64,000 bases of DNA from Nostoc foliaceum FACHB-393 (GTDB taxonomy: Bacteria; Cyanobacteriota; Cyanobacteriia; Cyanobacteriales; Nostocaceae): the NCBI RefSeq assembly GCF_014698505.1, contig NZ_JACJTD010000033.1, positions 1 through 64,000 on the forward strand. Direction: 5' to 3'. Both the position numbers and the translations under genes were made by a program. The notes under the pieces are model-generated. The model ran no database searches. It saw only the letters and a list, made by a program, of their open reading frames with translations, and was not told where the DNA came from. Shown here one piece after another: positions 1 through 7,682 of this stretch (positions within the stretch are counted from its first letter, which is position 1; each line of letters begins with the position of its first letter).

Positions 1-134
1 AGCGGTCAAATGCTTGGATGGAAAGATGCAAAATCCTCGTCAAGAACTTTGAGAGAACTTTAGCGAATGCGACTGCCAAGGTTAATCTTTGTTTTATTCG
101 GTTGATGGTTAAGAGGCTTGCTGCACCTTCTTAG
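1..134 (+). mobile_element. IS5-family transposase, C-terminal end (cut by window edge)
   Basis: The frame starting at base 3 is open from the window edge to a TAG at 132-134 and gives 43 residues including AWMERCKILVKNFERTL and NLCFIRLMVKRLA. This matches the C-terminal tail typical of cyanobacterial IS5-type DDE transposases, where ER(S/T)xAWMERCK precedes the last helices. The catalytic DDE residues lie outside the window, so it cannot be judged whether the element is intact. No convincing terminal inverted repeat could be picked out downstream because the other end is missing. Confidence 0.7.
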
Positions 135-221
135 ATGTCAAATGGGTTCTATAGAATAATCATTGTTTTTGGGTTTAAAGGATTTTCCTAACCCTGGTAG
201 ATCCTAAACAATTACTCGGAA

Positions 222-250
222 GCGATGTCTACGACGGGCTACGCCTACGC
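222..250 (+). repeat. 29-bp dispersed repeat, copy 1
   Basis: A 29-bp sequence beginning GCGATGTCTACGACGGGC and ending CTACGCCTACGC. A base-for-base identical copy is at 25620-25648, and diverged copies lie in reverse orientation at 10054-10082 (inside a gene) and 60233-60261. This is the kind of small dispersed repeat that is abundant in Nostoc genomes. Confidence 0.75.
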
Positions 251-290
251 TCAATTGTCGCTTGGCATAATACCATTTTTATCTCGTTAG

Positions 291-434
291 CCCAAAGGCA
301 CTAATGCTTATTACGAGATTGCCGATCCAATGATTTTTGAACTTTGTGAGTTAGCTTGCGATCGCATTAGTGAGCACATGCAACAGCAGGCTGAAAACAT
401 GAAAGCCCTTCGGAGTAAAACAGCAGTTTTTTGA
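291..434 (+). pseudogene. Remnant of an ArsR/SmtB-type regulator, C-terminal part
   Basis: After a TAG at about 288 the frame reads to a TGA at 432-434 and contains YYEIADPMIFELCELACD followed by a charged tail. The YxIADPxxFxLCELVCD pattern is characteristic of the last strand and helix of ArsR-family winged-helix repressors. The DNA-binding part is missing; a 29-bp dispersed repeat and unrelated sequence sit where it should be. It has no usable start codon and is probably not expressed. The family assignment rests on one motif. Confidence 0.5.
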
Positions 435-795
435 ACAAAAATATTTGCTACCCTCAATAGCGATCGCACTTTTGACAGGGTGTAATGAATTTGGAGGCTG
501 ATCGCATTCCAAATCTAACGCACGGTTTCTCACAAAGCCTTTGAGAACTTGGATTTAGATAATTTATTAAGTTTTAAAACTTCTCTTACTTGAAATTACT
601 TGATAACTGTAAAGTTTTTAACTCATCAAAATGTGAGATTGGAAATCGAAACTTGAGCTTCAGAACTCGGAACGCCAAGATGAGAACTCGGAATGTTGCA
701 TGAGAGTCTATAACTTGTGTGTACAGATTATCCGCTTTCAAGAAAAAGTAACGTGGATGTATTTTTTACACACAAGGATACTACTTTGAAAAAGT
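435..795. other. Intergenic, no gene recognised
   Basis: A+T-rich sequence with HIP1-like sites and no convincing gene. A short minus-strand frame at 351-533 overlaps the ArsR remnant and looks like nothing known. The promoter of the downstream SLH protein gene presumably lies in the second half, but no clear -10/-35 pair was identified. An AAGGA at about 773-777 is the only ribosome-binding-like stretch near the next gene. Confidence 0.5.
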
Positions 796-2409
796 TTGCT
801 ACAAGTAGTGTTATTTATGATTGTCATAATTAAAACAACCGACTCTCAACTATCAATGGTGAACTCTACCCTCGTTGTCACACTCTATATCAACCCTATG
901 ACAGGGAATGATACCAATACTGGTTCACGGTTGAGTCCGTTTAAAAGTCTCACCCGTGCCTTGAAAGTAACCAAAATCCCCACAATAATTCATCTGGAGT
1001 CGGGGATTTACAGCGCTGCTAGTGGTGAGGTGTTCCCACTGGTTATCCCTGAAGGGGCGACAGTGGTGGGTAACGAAGCGAACAAAGGTTCAGGGATTGT
1101 AATTTCCGGCAGTGGTGAGTATCAAAGTCCCAGCTTTGGTATACAAAATATTACGCTTCTCTTACTAGATAATGCCAGTCTTTTAGGTGTAACTGTCACC
1201 AATCCCTCAACCAAAGGTACTGGTATCTGGATTGAAGCCGCTGCACCTACTTTAGCTAACAATACTTTGAAGGACTGTGGGCGGGAAGCCGTGTTTACCA
1301 CCGGTACTGCCAAACCCGCAATTTTAGATAATATATTTGTGCAAAATTCTGCTAGTGGGTTAGTGATAGCAGGTCATAGCCAGGGAGAAGTACTGGGGAA
1401 TGTATTTGAAAGAAACCCTTTAGGTATAGTAATTAGTGACTTTGCCGCTCCCGCGATCGCAAATAACAAATTATCAGAAAATCGTACCGCGATCGCACTT
1501 TCTCGCAACGCCCAACCTGTGCTGCGCCAAAATCTCATTGTTAAAAATACCCAAGGTGGTCTATTAGTCAATGGTAATGCCATCCCTGACTTAGGTAATA
1601 CCGAAGATCCCGGTGATAATATTTTTCGTGATAATAGTGAATTTGATTTACACAATGCTACTGCACAAAAGCTGATTTCCGTAAGTAATCAATTAAATCC
1701 TACTCTAGTTAAGGGCTTGGTTGAATTGATCCCAGCCAATGGAGTAGCCGTTAGCACTACTTCCTCAGATACCCCGACAGAATCCCCATCTCAAAAACTC
1801 CCCTTGCCCTCCCCTCCCAGCCCCGCGTCTCTTCAGCTAGATGGACATTGGGCAAAACCATTTATTCAGGCATTAGTGAGCATGGATTTAACTCATGCTT
1901 TTGCCGATGGTAGCTACCAGCCAGATCAACCCATGACTCGCGCCCAGTATGCAGTTCTGGTGGCGATCGCCTTTAACCCATTTCCCAAAATCTCAGCACC
2001 TGATTTTACAGATGTACCCAAGGATTTTTGGGCTTATAGCGCTATCCAAATCGCGGCTAGCGGTGGCTTTGTTGGCGGATTTAGCGATCGCACTTTTCGC
2101 CCCGATCAAAATGTCCAACGACTACAGGTGATTGTCTCCCTAGTAAACGGACTGGGACTACCAGCTGTTGATAGCGATATTTTAGAAGTATACAGCGATC
2201 GTCATATCATTCCCGACTATGCCCGAAAAGCTGTTGCCACTGCTACACAACAACAAATCATCGTCAATTACCCAGATCCTAAACTGCTTTCACCTTCACG
2301 TCCGGCAACACGCGCCGAAGTTGCAGCAATGGTTTATCAGGCATTAGTCGCCATTGGGCGAACATCTGCGATTAAATCAGTCTATGTAGGGTTGCATTCC
2401 AGAAGTTGA
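796..2409 (+). CDS. DUF1565 beta-helix protein with C-terminal SLH domains
   Basis: A protein of up to 537 residues, probably exported or attached to the cell envelope. Residues ~30-290 are a DUF1565-type right-handed beta-helix: it opens with YINPMTGNDTNTGSRLSPFK and has repeated short N- and G-rich rungs. A Ser/Pro-rich linker (~320-350) leads to three cyanobacterial S-layer-homology units (~350-530), each with the DGSYQPDQPMTRAQ or TFRPDQ type of motif. SLH units usually bind peptidoglycan-linked polysaccharide or anchor in the outer membrane. The start is uncertain: TTG 796, ATG 817 and ATG 856 are all in frame, and no start gives an obvious signal peptide. The ligand of the beta-helix cannot be deduced. 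Confidence 0.85.
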   Translation: MLQVVLFMIVIIKTTDSQLSMVNSTLVVTLYINPMTGNDTNTGSRLSPFKSLTRALKVTKIPTIIHLESGIYSAASGEVFPLVIPEGATVVGNEANKGSGIVISGSGEYQSPSFGIQNITLLLLDNASLLGVTVTNPSTKGTGIWIEAAAPTLANNTLKDCGREAVFTTGTAKPAILDNIFVQNSASGLVIAGHSQGEVLGNVFERNPLGIVISDFAAPAIANNKLSENRTAIALSRNAQPVLRQNLIVKNTQGGLLVNGNAIPDLGNTEDPGDNIFRDNSEFDLHNATAQKLISVSNQLNPTLVKGLVELIPANGVAVSTTSSDTPTESPSQKLPLPSPPSPASLQLDGHWAKPFIQALVSMDLTHAFADGSYQPDQPMTRAQYAVLVAIAFNPFPKISAPDFTDVPKDFWAYSAIQIAASGGFVGGFSDRTFRPDQNVQRLQVIVSLVNGLGLPAVDSDILEVYSDRHIIPDYARKAVATATQQQIIVNYPDPKLLSPSRPATRAEVAAMVYQALVAIGRTSAIKSVYVGLHSRS

Positions 2410-2490
2410 CAAGTAGAATAGGAAACACTGCCTATTGGCTTGGTAACTCTTGGAAAAAAAACCATGTAGTTAAAAGCACGTTAGGCTAAT

Positions 2491-3303
2491 ATGCGATGGG
2501 TGACAATCTTAGACCTATTGCCTAAAGCTAATAGCCCCATGTTAACAACACTTTCAGATACTTCTGCCAACTTAGCGATCGCCTTATTAATTAACTATAG
2601 TTTTGATCTCAGTGGGTATAGTGCCAATGAGCTAGTTGAGCGTTGGCAAACGCAATACCCACTCAATTGGCTACACCTGGCAGTGATTGAGGCACTATAT
2701 CAAGGTCGTTATAAAGCTGTTTCCGTGCAGCAAATTTTAGTATTTTGGCAGCGCCGGGATCAGGCTACATATCATTTCAACATGGAATTTGAACGGATGA
2801 TTTGTAGCAAATTTCCCCAAAGTTTAACCTCAGCGCCTGCTCCAACCCTACCGCTAATCAAGAAAAACCCTACTCTAGAGAAAGTCACCAGTCCTCAATT
2901 ACCACCTGCTAAGATTCGCAACGGCTATCAAAAAACCAATACTGCAACTCTACAACTGAAAAGTTACGAACATAAAACATCTTTAAGTGAAGAAGAAAGC
3001 AAAGAGGAAGCTAGGGAGAATAAAACTGTCCTGAGGTCTCCCCTTTCTGGAAAATTTGCTTCTTCGGCAACGCTTCAGTTATCGTCTGCTGTTGGCCAAA
3101 GGCAAACTTCACAAGAAAGTCCACCAGCTTCTCCATCACCAATTCCTCATCAACGACAGCCAAAACTGCTCCCGCCTGCTGCTATTCATGCCCCAATCGG
3201 GCAATTTACTCCAGAAAAAAGCGATCGCTCTGAGTCTTTCACATCTAAACTCAAAGCGATGTCTGGCGAACAGAATCCGCCAATTGGGGGGAGTGGGGAG
3301 TAA
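2491..3303 (+). CDS. Conserved cyanobacterial hypothetical protein
   Basis: 270 residues with no catalytic motif that I recognise. Residues ~17-110 form a compact, probably helical domain (ALLINYSFDLSGYSANELV, LNWLHLAVIEALYQGRYKAV, VLVFWQRR-like segment). The remainder is long, polar, rich in Pro, Ser and Lys, and likely disordered. A globular helical head with a disordered tail is seen in many uncharacterised cyanobacterial proteins. ATG 2491 is used here; ATG 2539 (MLTTLSDTS) is an equally good start just before the conserved part. It is convergent with the coiled-coil/TPR gene, with only 17 bp between the stops. The last codons run into a short G-rich stretch (GGGGGGAGTGGGGAG) of the kind found in Nostoc heptamer repeats. 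Confidence 0.7.
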   Translation: MRWVTILDLLPKANSPMLTTLSDTSANLAIALLINYSFDLSGYSANELVERWQTQYPLNWLHLAVIEALYQGRYKAVSVQQILVFWQRRDQATYHFNMEFERMICSKFPQSLTSAPAPTLPLIKKNPTLEKVTSPQLPPAKIRNGYQKTNTATLQLKSYEHKTSLSEEESKEEARENKTVLRSPLSGKFASSATLQLSSAVGQRQTSQESPPASPSPIPHQRQPKLLPPAAIHAPIGQFTPEKSDRSESFTSKLKAMSGEQNPPIGGSGE

Positions 3304-3320
3304 TTAATGTTTTTAGGTTT

Positions 3321-5438
3321 TTACTCTGCAACTAACTGCTTAAAGCGCTCATCATCGGCAATATCATCAAAATCTAGGTCACTTGCTGCGTCTTCTTTAT
3401 ACCTGGGATTAAGTTCAATTGCTTGTTGTAGAGTTAGCAGAGATAGTTCAACTTGTCTTTGCAGTGCGTAACAGGCTGCTTTATTGTAATAGGCACTGGC
3501 ATAATCTGGCTTAATTTCTAAGGCTTTGTTAAAACTAGCGATCGCTTCATCATCGCGTCCCAATATTACCAAGGTATAACCGCGTTTATCCCAAATTTTG
3601 GGAGAATCGGGTTGGAATTCCAGCGCTTTATCAAAAGACGCTATTGCCTCTTCATATTGTTCTAATGTTACTAGAGAAAGACCGCGATTCAACCAAGCAA
3701 CGGCATCATCAGGCTTGATTTGTGTAGCTTCATCAAATGAGGCAAAAGCTTGCTGATGCTGTTGTAAGTTACCAAAAGCAACGCCGCGATCGCACCAAGC
3801 TTGATGATAATTTGGCTGAATCTGAATAGCTCTATCATAGGATGCGATCGCATCTTTGTAGCGTTTCAACCTTCCTAGAGTTAGACCTCGTTTTAACCAA
3901 GCCACAGGTTCATCAGATTTAATTCTAACCGCTTGGTTGTAAGCTGCGATCGCATCCTCATAACGCCTTTGGGAAAACAGCCCATCTCCCTGTTGTAGAT
4001 ACTCATCAGCAGTGAATTCTGGTTGTTGTAGCTGTTCCTGTATTTCTTCCTCAACTTCAGAATTCACAACCTCTGGCATGGATGCAGGTGTCATTTCAAC
4101 CTCAACTTCAGAATTCACTGCCTCTGGCATGGATGCAGATGCCATCTCCACCAGTTCTTGAAGGATGAGATCCTTTCTTTGTTGGGCATCCAATTGCAAC
4201 TCAGAGAGTTGAGAGACAAACTCAGCTTCTAATTTTTCTAACTTCTCCAAAATGAGAATCTTTTGTTGTTGAGCATTCCATTGTAATTCTGAAAATTGTG
4301 AACTAAACTCAGAACCAGATTTCTCTAAATTTCCAATTATTAGCTCTTTGCATTTTTGAGCATCTACTTGTAATTCAGATAGTTGAGCAGCAAATTCTGA
4401 CTGCAATGCTGCTAAACTCTCAACAACTTTATATTTTTGTTCTTGAGCATCTACCTGTAATTCAGATAATTGAAATTTCAATTCTTTATCTAGTATTCCT
4501 AAATTTTCAAATATTATATCCTTTTGGTTTTGAGCATCTACCTGTAATTTCGATAATTGTTCGGCAAATTCTGAATGCAATTTTGTTAAGCTTTGAATAG
4601 CTATATATTTTTCATTTTGAGCATCAGACTGCCATACAGAAAGTTGAGATGTGAACTCAGACCTTGAAACTTCTAAATCAGCAACGGCTAGTTCTTGCTG
4701 TTGTTGCACACCTAACTTTAAATTAGACAGTTCGTCTGCCATGACAGATGCTAATTGTCCTAGATTTTCCAGTGCTATATCTCTTTGTTGTTGAGCATCA
4801 AACTCTAACTTAGATAACCCAGAAGCAAATTTTGACTCTAAAGTTTGTATATTTTCTTGAGATTTTTTCAGTTCATTTTCTAATCTACTTAAAACCTGTG
4901 CTTTAGCTAAATCTAGTTCAGATGTAAGATTAGATAAATTTTCTTGACCGTTGTAAATTTTTTGTTGTAAAGCAGCCGTTTCCTGCTCTAATTCAGAATT
5001 TATTCTTTTAGCCTCTTGAAGAGTATTTTCAGCCTCTTGCTTAACAGTGGTTAGCTGATTTTGTAATTTTTCTATTCCCTGTAGTTGTTGCATTGCTCTC
5101 TCAACAATTTCACGGATTATTACCCGTCGTAATAGCCAAAGTAAAGCAATGACTGCCACTGGAAATAGACTTAATATAACTAGCCAGATATTGATTAGAA
5201 TAGTTGTACGGCTAAAAGCTCTCTTTAAATCAGATTGAACTTGCTTTTCGGCTCGTAGTCGCGCTAGTTCTTCCCGTTCCTGATTCAATAAGACTGGAGC
5301 AGGAGTTAGTACTGGGGAAGTTAATGGTGCAGATTGTCCACTGGCAATACCAGTGCATAGCATTAAGGGTAAAAATACAATAGTGCTTTTTACAATTAAA
5401 GCGAAAACAACTTGATTTTTGCTCTTCATAACAACCAT
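3321..5438 (-). CDS. Membrane-anchored coiled-coil protein with TPR domain
   Basis: 705 residues. A hydrophobic N-terminus (~10-35) ending near GIASGQSA looks like a signal sequence. A second hydrophobic segment (~79-104) is followed by RRVIIREIVER, suggesting one membrane anchor. Residues ~110-430 are coiled coil, and from residue 208 onward it consists of seven 29-residue repeats plus a partial eighth, with consensus LSxLQxDAQxQKxxxxExL. A duplicated acidic linker (ASMPEAVNSEVEVE and ASMPEVVNSEVEEE) follows. Six tetratricopeptide repeats occupy ~475-690 (AWLKRGLTLGRLKRYKDAIA and similar). TPRs are protein-interaction modules, so a scaffold role is likely, but partner and function are unknown. 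The gene is transcribed alone on the minus strand. Confidence 0.85.
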   Translation of the reverse strand: MVVMKSKNQVVFALIVKSTIVFLPLMLCTGIASGQSAPLTSPVLTPAPVLLNQEREELARLRAEKQVQSDLKRAFSRTTILINIWLVILSLFPVAVIALLWLLRRVIIREIVERAMQQLQGIEKLQNQLTTVKQEAENTLQEAKRINSELEQETAALQQKIYNGQENLSNLTSELDLAKAQVLSRLENELKKSQENIQTLESKFASGLSKLEFDAQQQRDIALENLGQLASVMADELSNLKLGVQQQQELAVADLEVSRSEFTSQLSVWQSDAQNEKYIAIQSLTKLHSEFAEQLSKLQVDAQNQKDIIFENLGILDKELKFQLSELQVDAQEQKYKVVESLAALQSEFAAQLSELQVDAQKCKELIIGNLEKSGSEFSSQFSELQWNAQQQKILILEKLEKLEAEFVSQLSELQLDAQQRKDLILQELVEMASASMPEAVNSEVEVEMTPASMPEVVNSEVEEEIQEQLQQPEFTADEYLQQGDGLFSQRRYEDAIAAYNQAVRIKSDEPVAWLKRGLTLGRLKRYKDAIASYDRAIQIQPNYHQAWCDRGVAFGNLQQHQQAFASFDEATQIKPDDAVAWLNRGLSLVTLEQYEEAIASFDKALEFQPDSPKIWDKRGYTLVILGRDDEAIASFNKALEIKPDYASAYYNKAACYALQRQVELSLLTLQQAIELNPRYKEDAASDLDFDDIADDERFKQLVAE
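4209..4817 (-). repeat. 87-bp tandem coding repeats (29-residue coiled-coil units)
   Basis: Seven full copies of a 29-residue unit covering residues ~208-410 of the TPR protein, followed by a partial copy. Every unit starts with (L/F)S and has an xxAQ or xVQ near position 8-9. Units differ at many positions, so this is an old repeat kept by selection on the protein, not a recent DNA-level expansion. Confidence 0.8.
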
Positions 5439-5912
5439 CTCAGTCTGTTGGTCAGTATTTGAAGCGGCGTGCTTCTCTCCAATCTATAACAGAATTAAGT
5501 AGTTAAATGTTGTAGAGATAGTGGGAAATGGTGAACAATCCTTAACTCATCCGTTCCCTCATCCGCTACTGTACGTAAAAGTTCCGGGTGGAGTGCGGTC
5601 AAGTTTTTAACAATTTTTTGTGAAGTACCATTATAACATTACTAAGTTGTAGCTACTGCCAAAGACGGCAAAAACCAAGCAGCACAAATAAGATTTATCA
5701 ACTTGTAGAATACAAATTGCAAGAGCATCGACGCTTTATTAGACCATCCACCGAACTAGGTTCGGACTTTGTTCCTACAGATGCTAGGGCGCTGAAAGTG
5801 GAATTTACACCTGTACGCGAAGTGCCAAGTGTAGGTACTTCGCACTAACATTAGATTATCTATGGTAGGTAGATTACTGATCGTCAAATTAACTTAACAA
5901 AGGCGGTAGAAA
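5439..5912. other. Intergenic between divergent genes
   Basis: Holds the promoters for the TPR gene (leftward) and the 86-residue gene (rightward). A plus-strand frame with no start codon (about 5640-5848) translates to ~65 residues including IYQLVEYKLQEHRRFIRP and ends in TSH-stop. It looks protein-like, but I do not recognise it; it may be a gene relic. A purine-rich AAAGGCGG lies just before the ATG at 5913. Confidence 0.4.
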
Positions 5913-6173
5913 ATGAGTCGCATAAATCCTTATACACTGCAATTGCAGATTACCCGAATGTTTGAGCAAGGGCAATCATTTTTTGCCACAACCAAGGTAC
6001 AGGAATGGTTGAAAGAACGCAAACACAATCCAGAAGATTATGAGATTATTTTCCATAAAAAACCCGCGCCTCCTGGTTCAAAAGAAGTGATGGTAGTGGA
6101 AATTGAATTACGCCGCAAAGATGGACAACCTGTAGATCCTTGGTTGCAAGAACAAGCAAATCTCCATGCTTGA
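5913..6173 (+). CDS. Small conserved hypothetical protein
   Basis: 86 residues, soluble and charged (QVQEWLKERKH-like and MVVEIELRRKDGQP segments), with no signal sequence or membrane segment. It has the look of a small conserved cyanobacterial protein, but no function can be assigned. The ATG follows AAAGGCGGTAGAAA, a plausible ribosome-binding region. A clear stem-loop terminator lies 60 bp after the stop, so it is probably a single-gene transcript. Confidence 0.75.
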   Translation: MSRINPYTLQLQITRMFEQGQSFFATTKVQEWLKERKHNPEDYEIIFHKKPAPPGSKEVMVVEIELRRKDGQPVDPWLQEQANLHA

Positions 6174-6233
6174 TTTTTAGAACTAGCAATTTTCAATTTA
6201 AATTCATATTGTCTTGACAGAATTTACCAAAAT

Positions 6234-6266
6234 AGAGCGTTCCCAATTGCGGAACGCTCTTTGTTA
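6234..6266 (+). terminator. Rho-independent terminator
   Basis: Perfect 10-bp stem AGAGCGTTCC (6234-6243) and GGAACGCTCT (6251-6260) with a 7-base loop, followed by TTTGTT. It closes the transcript of the 86-residue protein gene. Confidence 0.85.
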
Positions 6267-6304
6267 TCTTTGTATTGCTCATAAATACTTTTAAATGTAT
6301 CACA

Positions 6305-6697
6305 ATGAAATCTAATCAGCGCTGGGTTTTTGCATTTTGGGTTTACTTTGTAATTTTGATGTCCATCTCTATGTCAGCCTACCTAAGAATTATCCCCACT
6401 GAAATATCACAAATCCCGTATTCCGATACAATTTTGCATTTCTTATTGTTAGGAATTGCTGCTTACTTAGGCCATCTGGCATTAAACAAACGTAAGATTC
6501 AAATATTGAATATTTATCTGCCTCTAGCACCATTGATTGTGATATTTTTTTGTATAGTTGATGAGATAATTCAACTATTTACACCCTATCGTAGCTTTGA
6601 TTTAGTTGACTTAGGCGCTGACCTGTGCGGTATTGTATTATTTACCTGGTTGGCAGAAAGACAAAACTTGAACAAATCTGAAAAAATTCAACCTTGA
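6305..6697 (+). CDS. VanZ-like family membrane protein
   Basis: About 130 residues with four predicted membrane segments (WVFAFWVYFVILMSISM; ILHFLLLGIAAYLGHLAL; YLPLAPLIVIFFCIVDEI; LVDLGADLCGIVLFTWL). The DxxLHFxxxxxxA, DExxQ and RSFDLVDLGADLCG motifs are typical of VanZ-like proteins. VanZ confers low teicoplanin resistance in enterococci, but most bacterial homologues have no known job. ATG 6305 is preferred to an upstream in-frame TTG at 6275, which sits in the spacer right after a terminator. The next gene is 200 bp downstream. Confidence 0.8.
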   Translation: MKSNQRWVFAFWVYFVILMSISMSAYLRIIPTEISQIPYSDTILHFLLLGIAAYLGHLALNKRKIQILNIYLPLAPLIVIFFCIVDEIIQLFTPYRSFDLVDLGADLCGIVLFTWLAERQNLNKSEKIQP

Positions 6698-6907
6698 AAA
6701 GACTATACTGATAAATTCTATTTCTGTGTTTGTCCTTTTGCTCTTACTGTGGTAGCTTGCGGTAAGTTGCTACGTGTGTATGTTAATCAAAATCACCCAA
6801 TCAGGTGAGTCAAATGGGTGAGGTACAAGAAACGCAAATTATCGTACCTTAAGGCTATAAATGGTTGCTTGACACACCAATTTATAGCCTCAAAATTTAG
6901 GAAGTGG

Positions 6908-7567
6908 ATGATGACCGTAAACCAAATTATTGGAGATTCACAAAATCAAATTTTTGCCAACTTTGGGAAACGTTTTTTCGCCTGGATGATGGCTCAAAGT
7001 AGCAGCACGTATGATAAAATTGTACATGAGCGCAAACGTTCTCTTTTTGCTAATCTCCAAGGGAAGGTCTTAGAAATCGGCCCAGGAACAGGCCCTAACC
7101 TACCCTACTACCCTAAAGATATCCACTGGATAGGAATTGAGCCAAACCCACACATGCATTCCTATCTTCAAAAACAAGCTGAAAAACTGGGCTTAAATAT
7201 CGACCTTAGAATTGGTAATGCTGAATGGTTAGATGCTGAAGATAACAGCATAGATACTGTTGTTAGTACCTTAGTTTTGTGTTCAGTGCCAAATATAGAT
7301 TATACTTTACAGGCAATTTTAAGAGTACTCAAACCAGGTGGACGCTTCTTATTTATTGAACATGTCGCCGCACCTCAAGGAACTGTATTGCGACAGCTAC
7401 AAAGCAGAGTTAGCCCGATTTGGAAAGTGATAGGTGATGGTTGTCATCCAGACAGAGAAACGTGGATAGCCTTAGGAAATGCTGGTTTTACTAGTGTCCA
7501 TTATGAGCGATTTGATGCACAATTGCCGATTGTTAGTCCTCATATTATCGGCGTAGCGACCAAATGA
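6908..7567 (+). CDS. Class I SAM-dependent methyltransferase
   Basis: About 220 residues with a complete Rossmann-type methyltransferase fold: motif I VLEIGPGTGPNLPYYP, motif II acidic residue in IGIEPNP, motif III IGNAEWLD and the post-motif VLKPGGRFLFIEHV. The arrangement (RVLKPGGxxLFxEHV, then RQLQSRVxPxWKxxxDGCH) resembles the METTL7/TMT1-like group, whose members methylate small molecules or thiols; the substrate here is unknown. The frame is open further upstream to 6818, but the conserved part begins at MMTVNQIIGD, so ATG 6908 was chosen. It is convergent with the DUF262 gene; a MITE-like stem-loop separates them. Confidence 0.8.
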   Translation: MMTVNQIIGDSQNQIFANFGKRFFAWMMAQSSSTYDKIVHERKRSLFANLQGKVLEIGPGTGPNLPYYPKDIHWIGIEPNPHMHSYLQKQAEKLGLNIDLRIGNAEWLDAEDNSIDTVVSTLVLCSVPNIDYTLQAILRVLKPGGRFLFIEHVAAPQGTVLRQLQSRVSPIWKVIGDGCHPDRETWIALGNAGFTSVHYERFDAQLPIVSPHIIGVATK

Positions 7568-7578
7568 AAGAACTCTTA

Positions 7579-7660
7579 GGGATTGCTGAATAAAAGTATG
7601 AATATCTCACGCACAGGAGCAAGTGTGTAGAGCAAATTCATATATTCACCCAGCAATGCC
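7579..7660. repeat. MITE-like imperfect inverted repeat between convergent genes
   Basis: An 82-bp stretch whose ends are imperfect inverted repeats (GGGATTGCTGAATAAAAGTA on the left, paired with TATTCACCCAGCAATGCC on the right). It is followed by TCTTTTTTGG. The fold would form a long stem and could terminate transcription from both convergent neighbours. The ends resemble those of small non-autonomous cyanobacterial transposable elements. Confidence 0.6.
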
Positions 7661-7682
7661 TCTTTTTTGGAAAAGTGTTTAT

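Noticed and set aside
351..533. 60-codon minus-strand frame
   Set aside because: It overlaps the ArsR remnant on the other strand and contains HIP1-site translations; no family resemblance.
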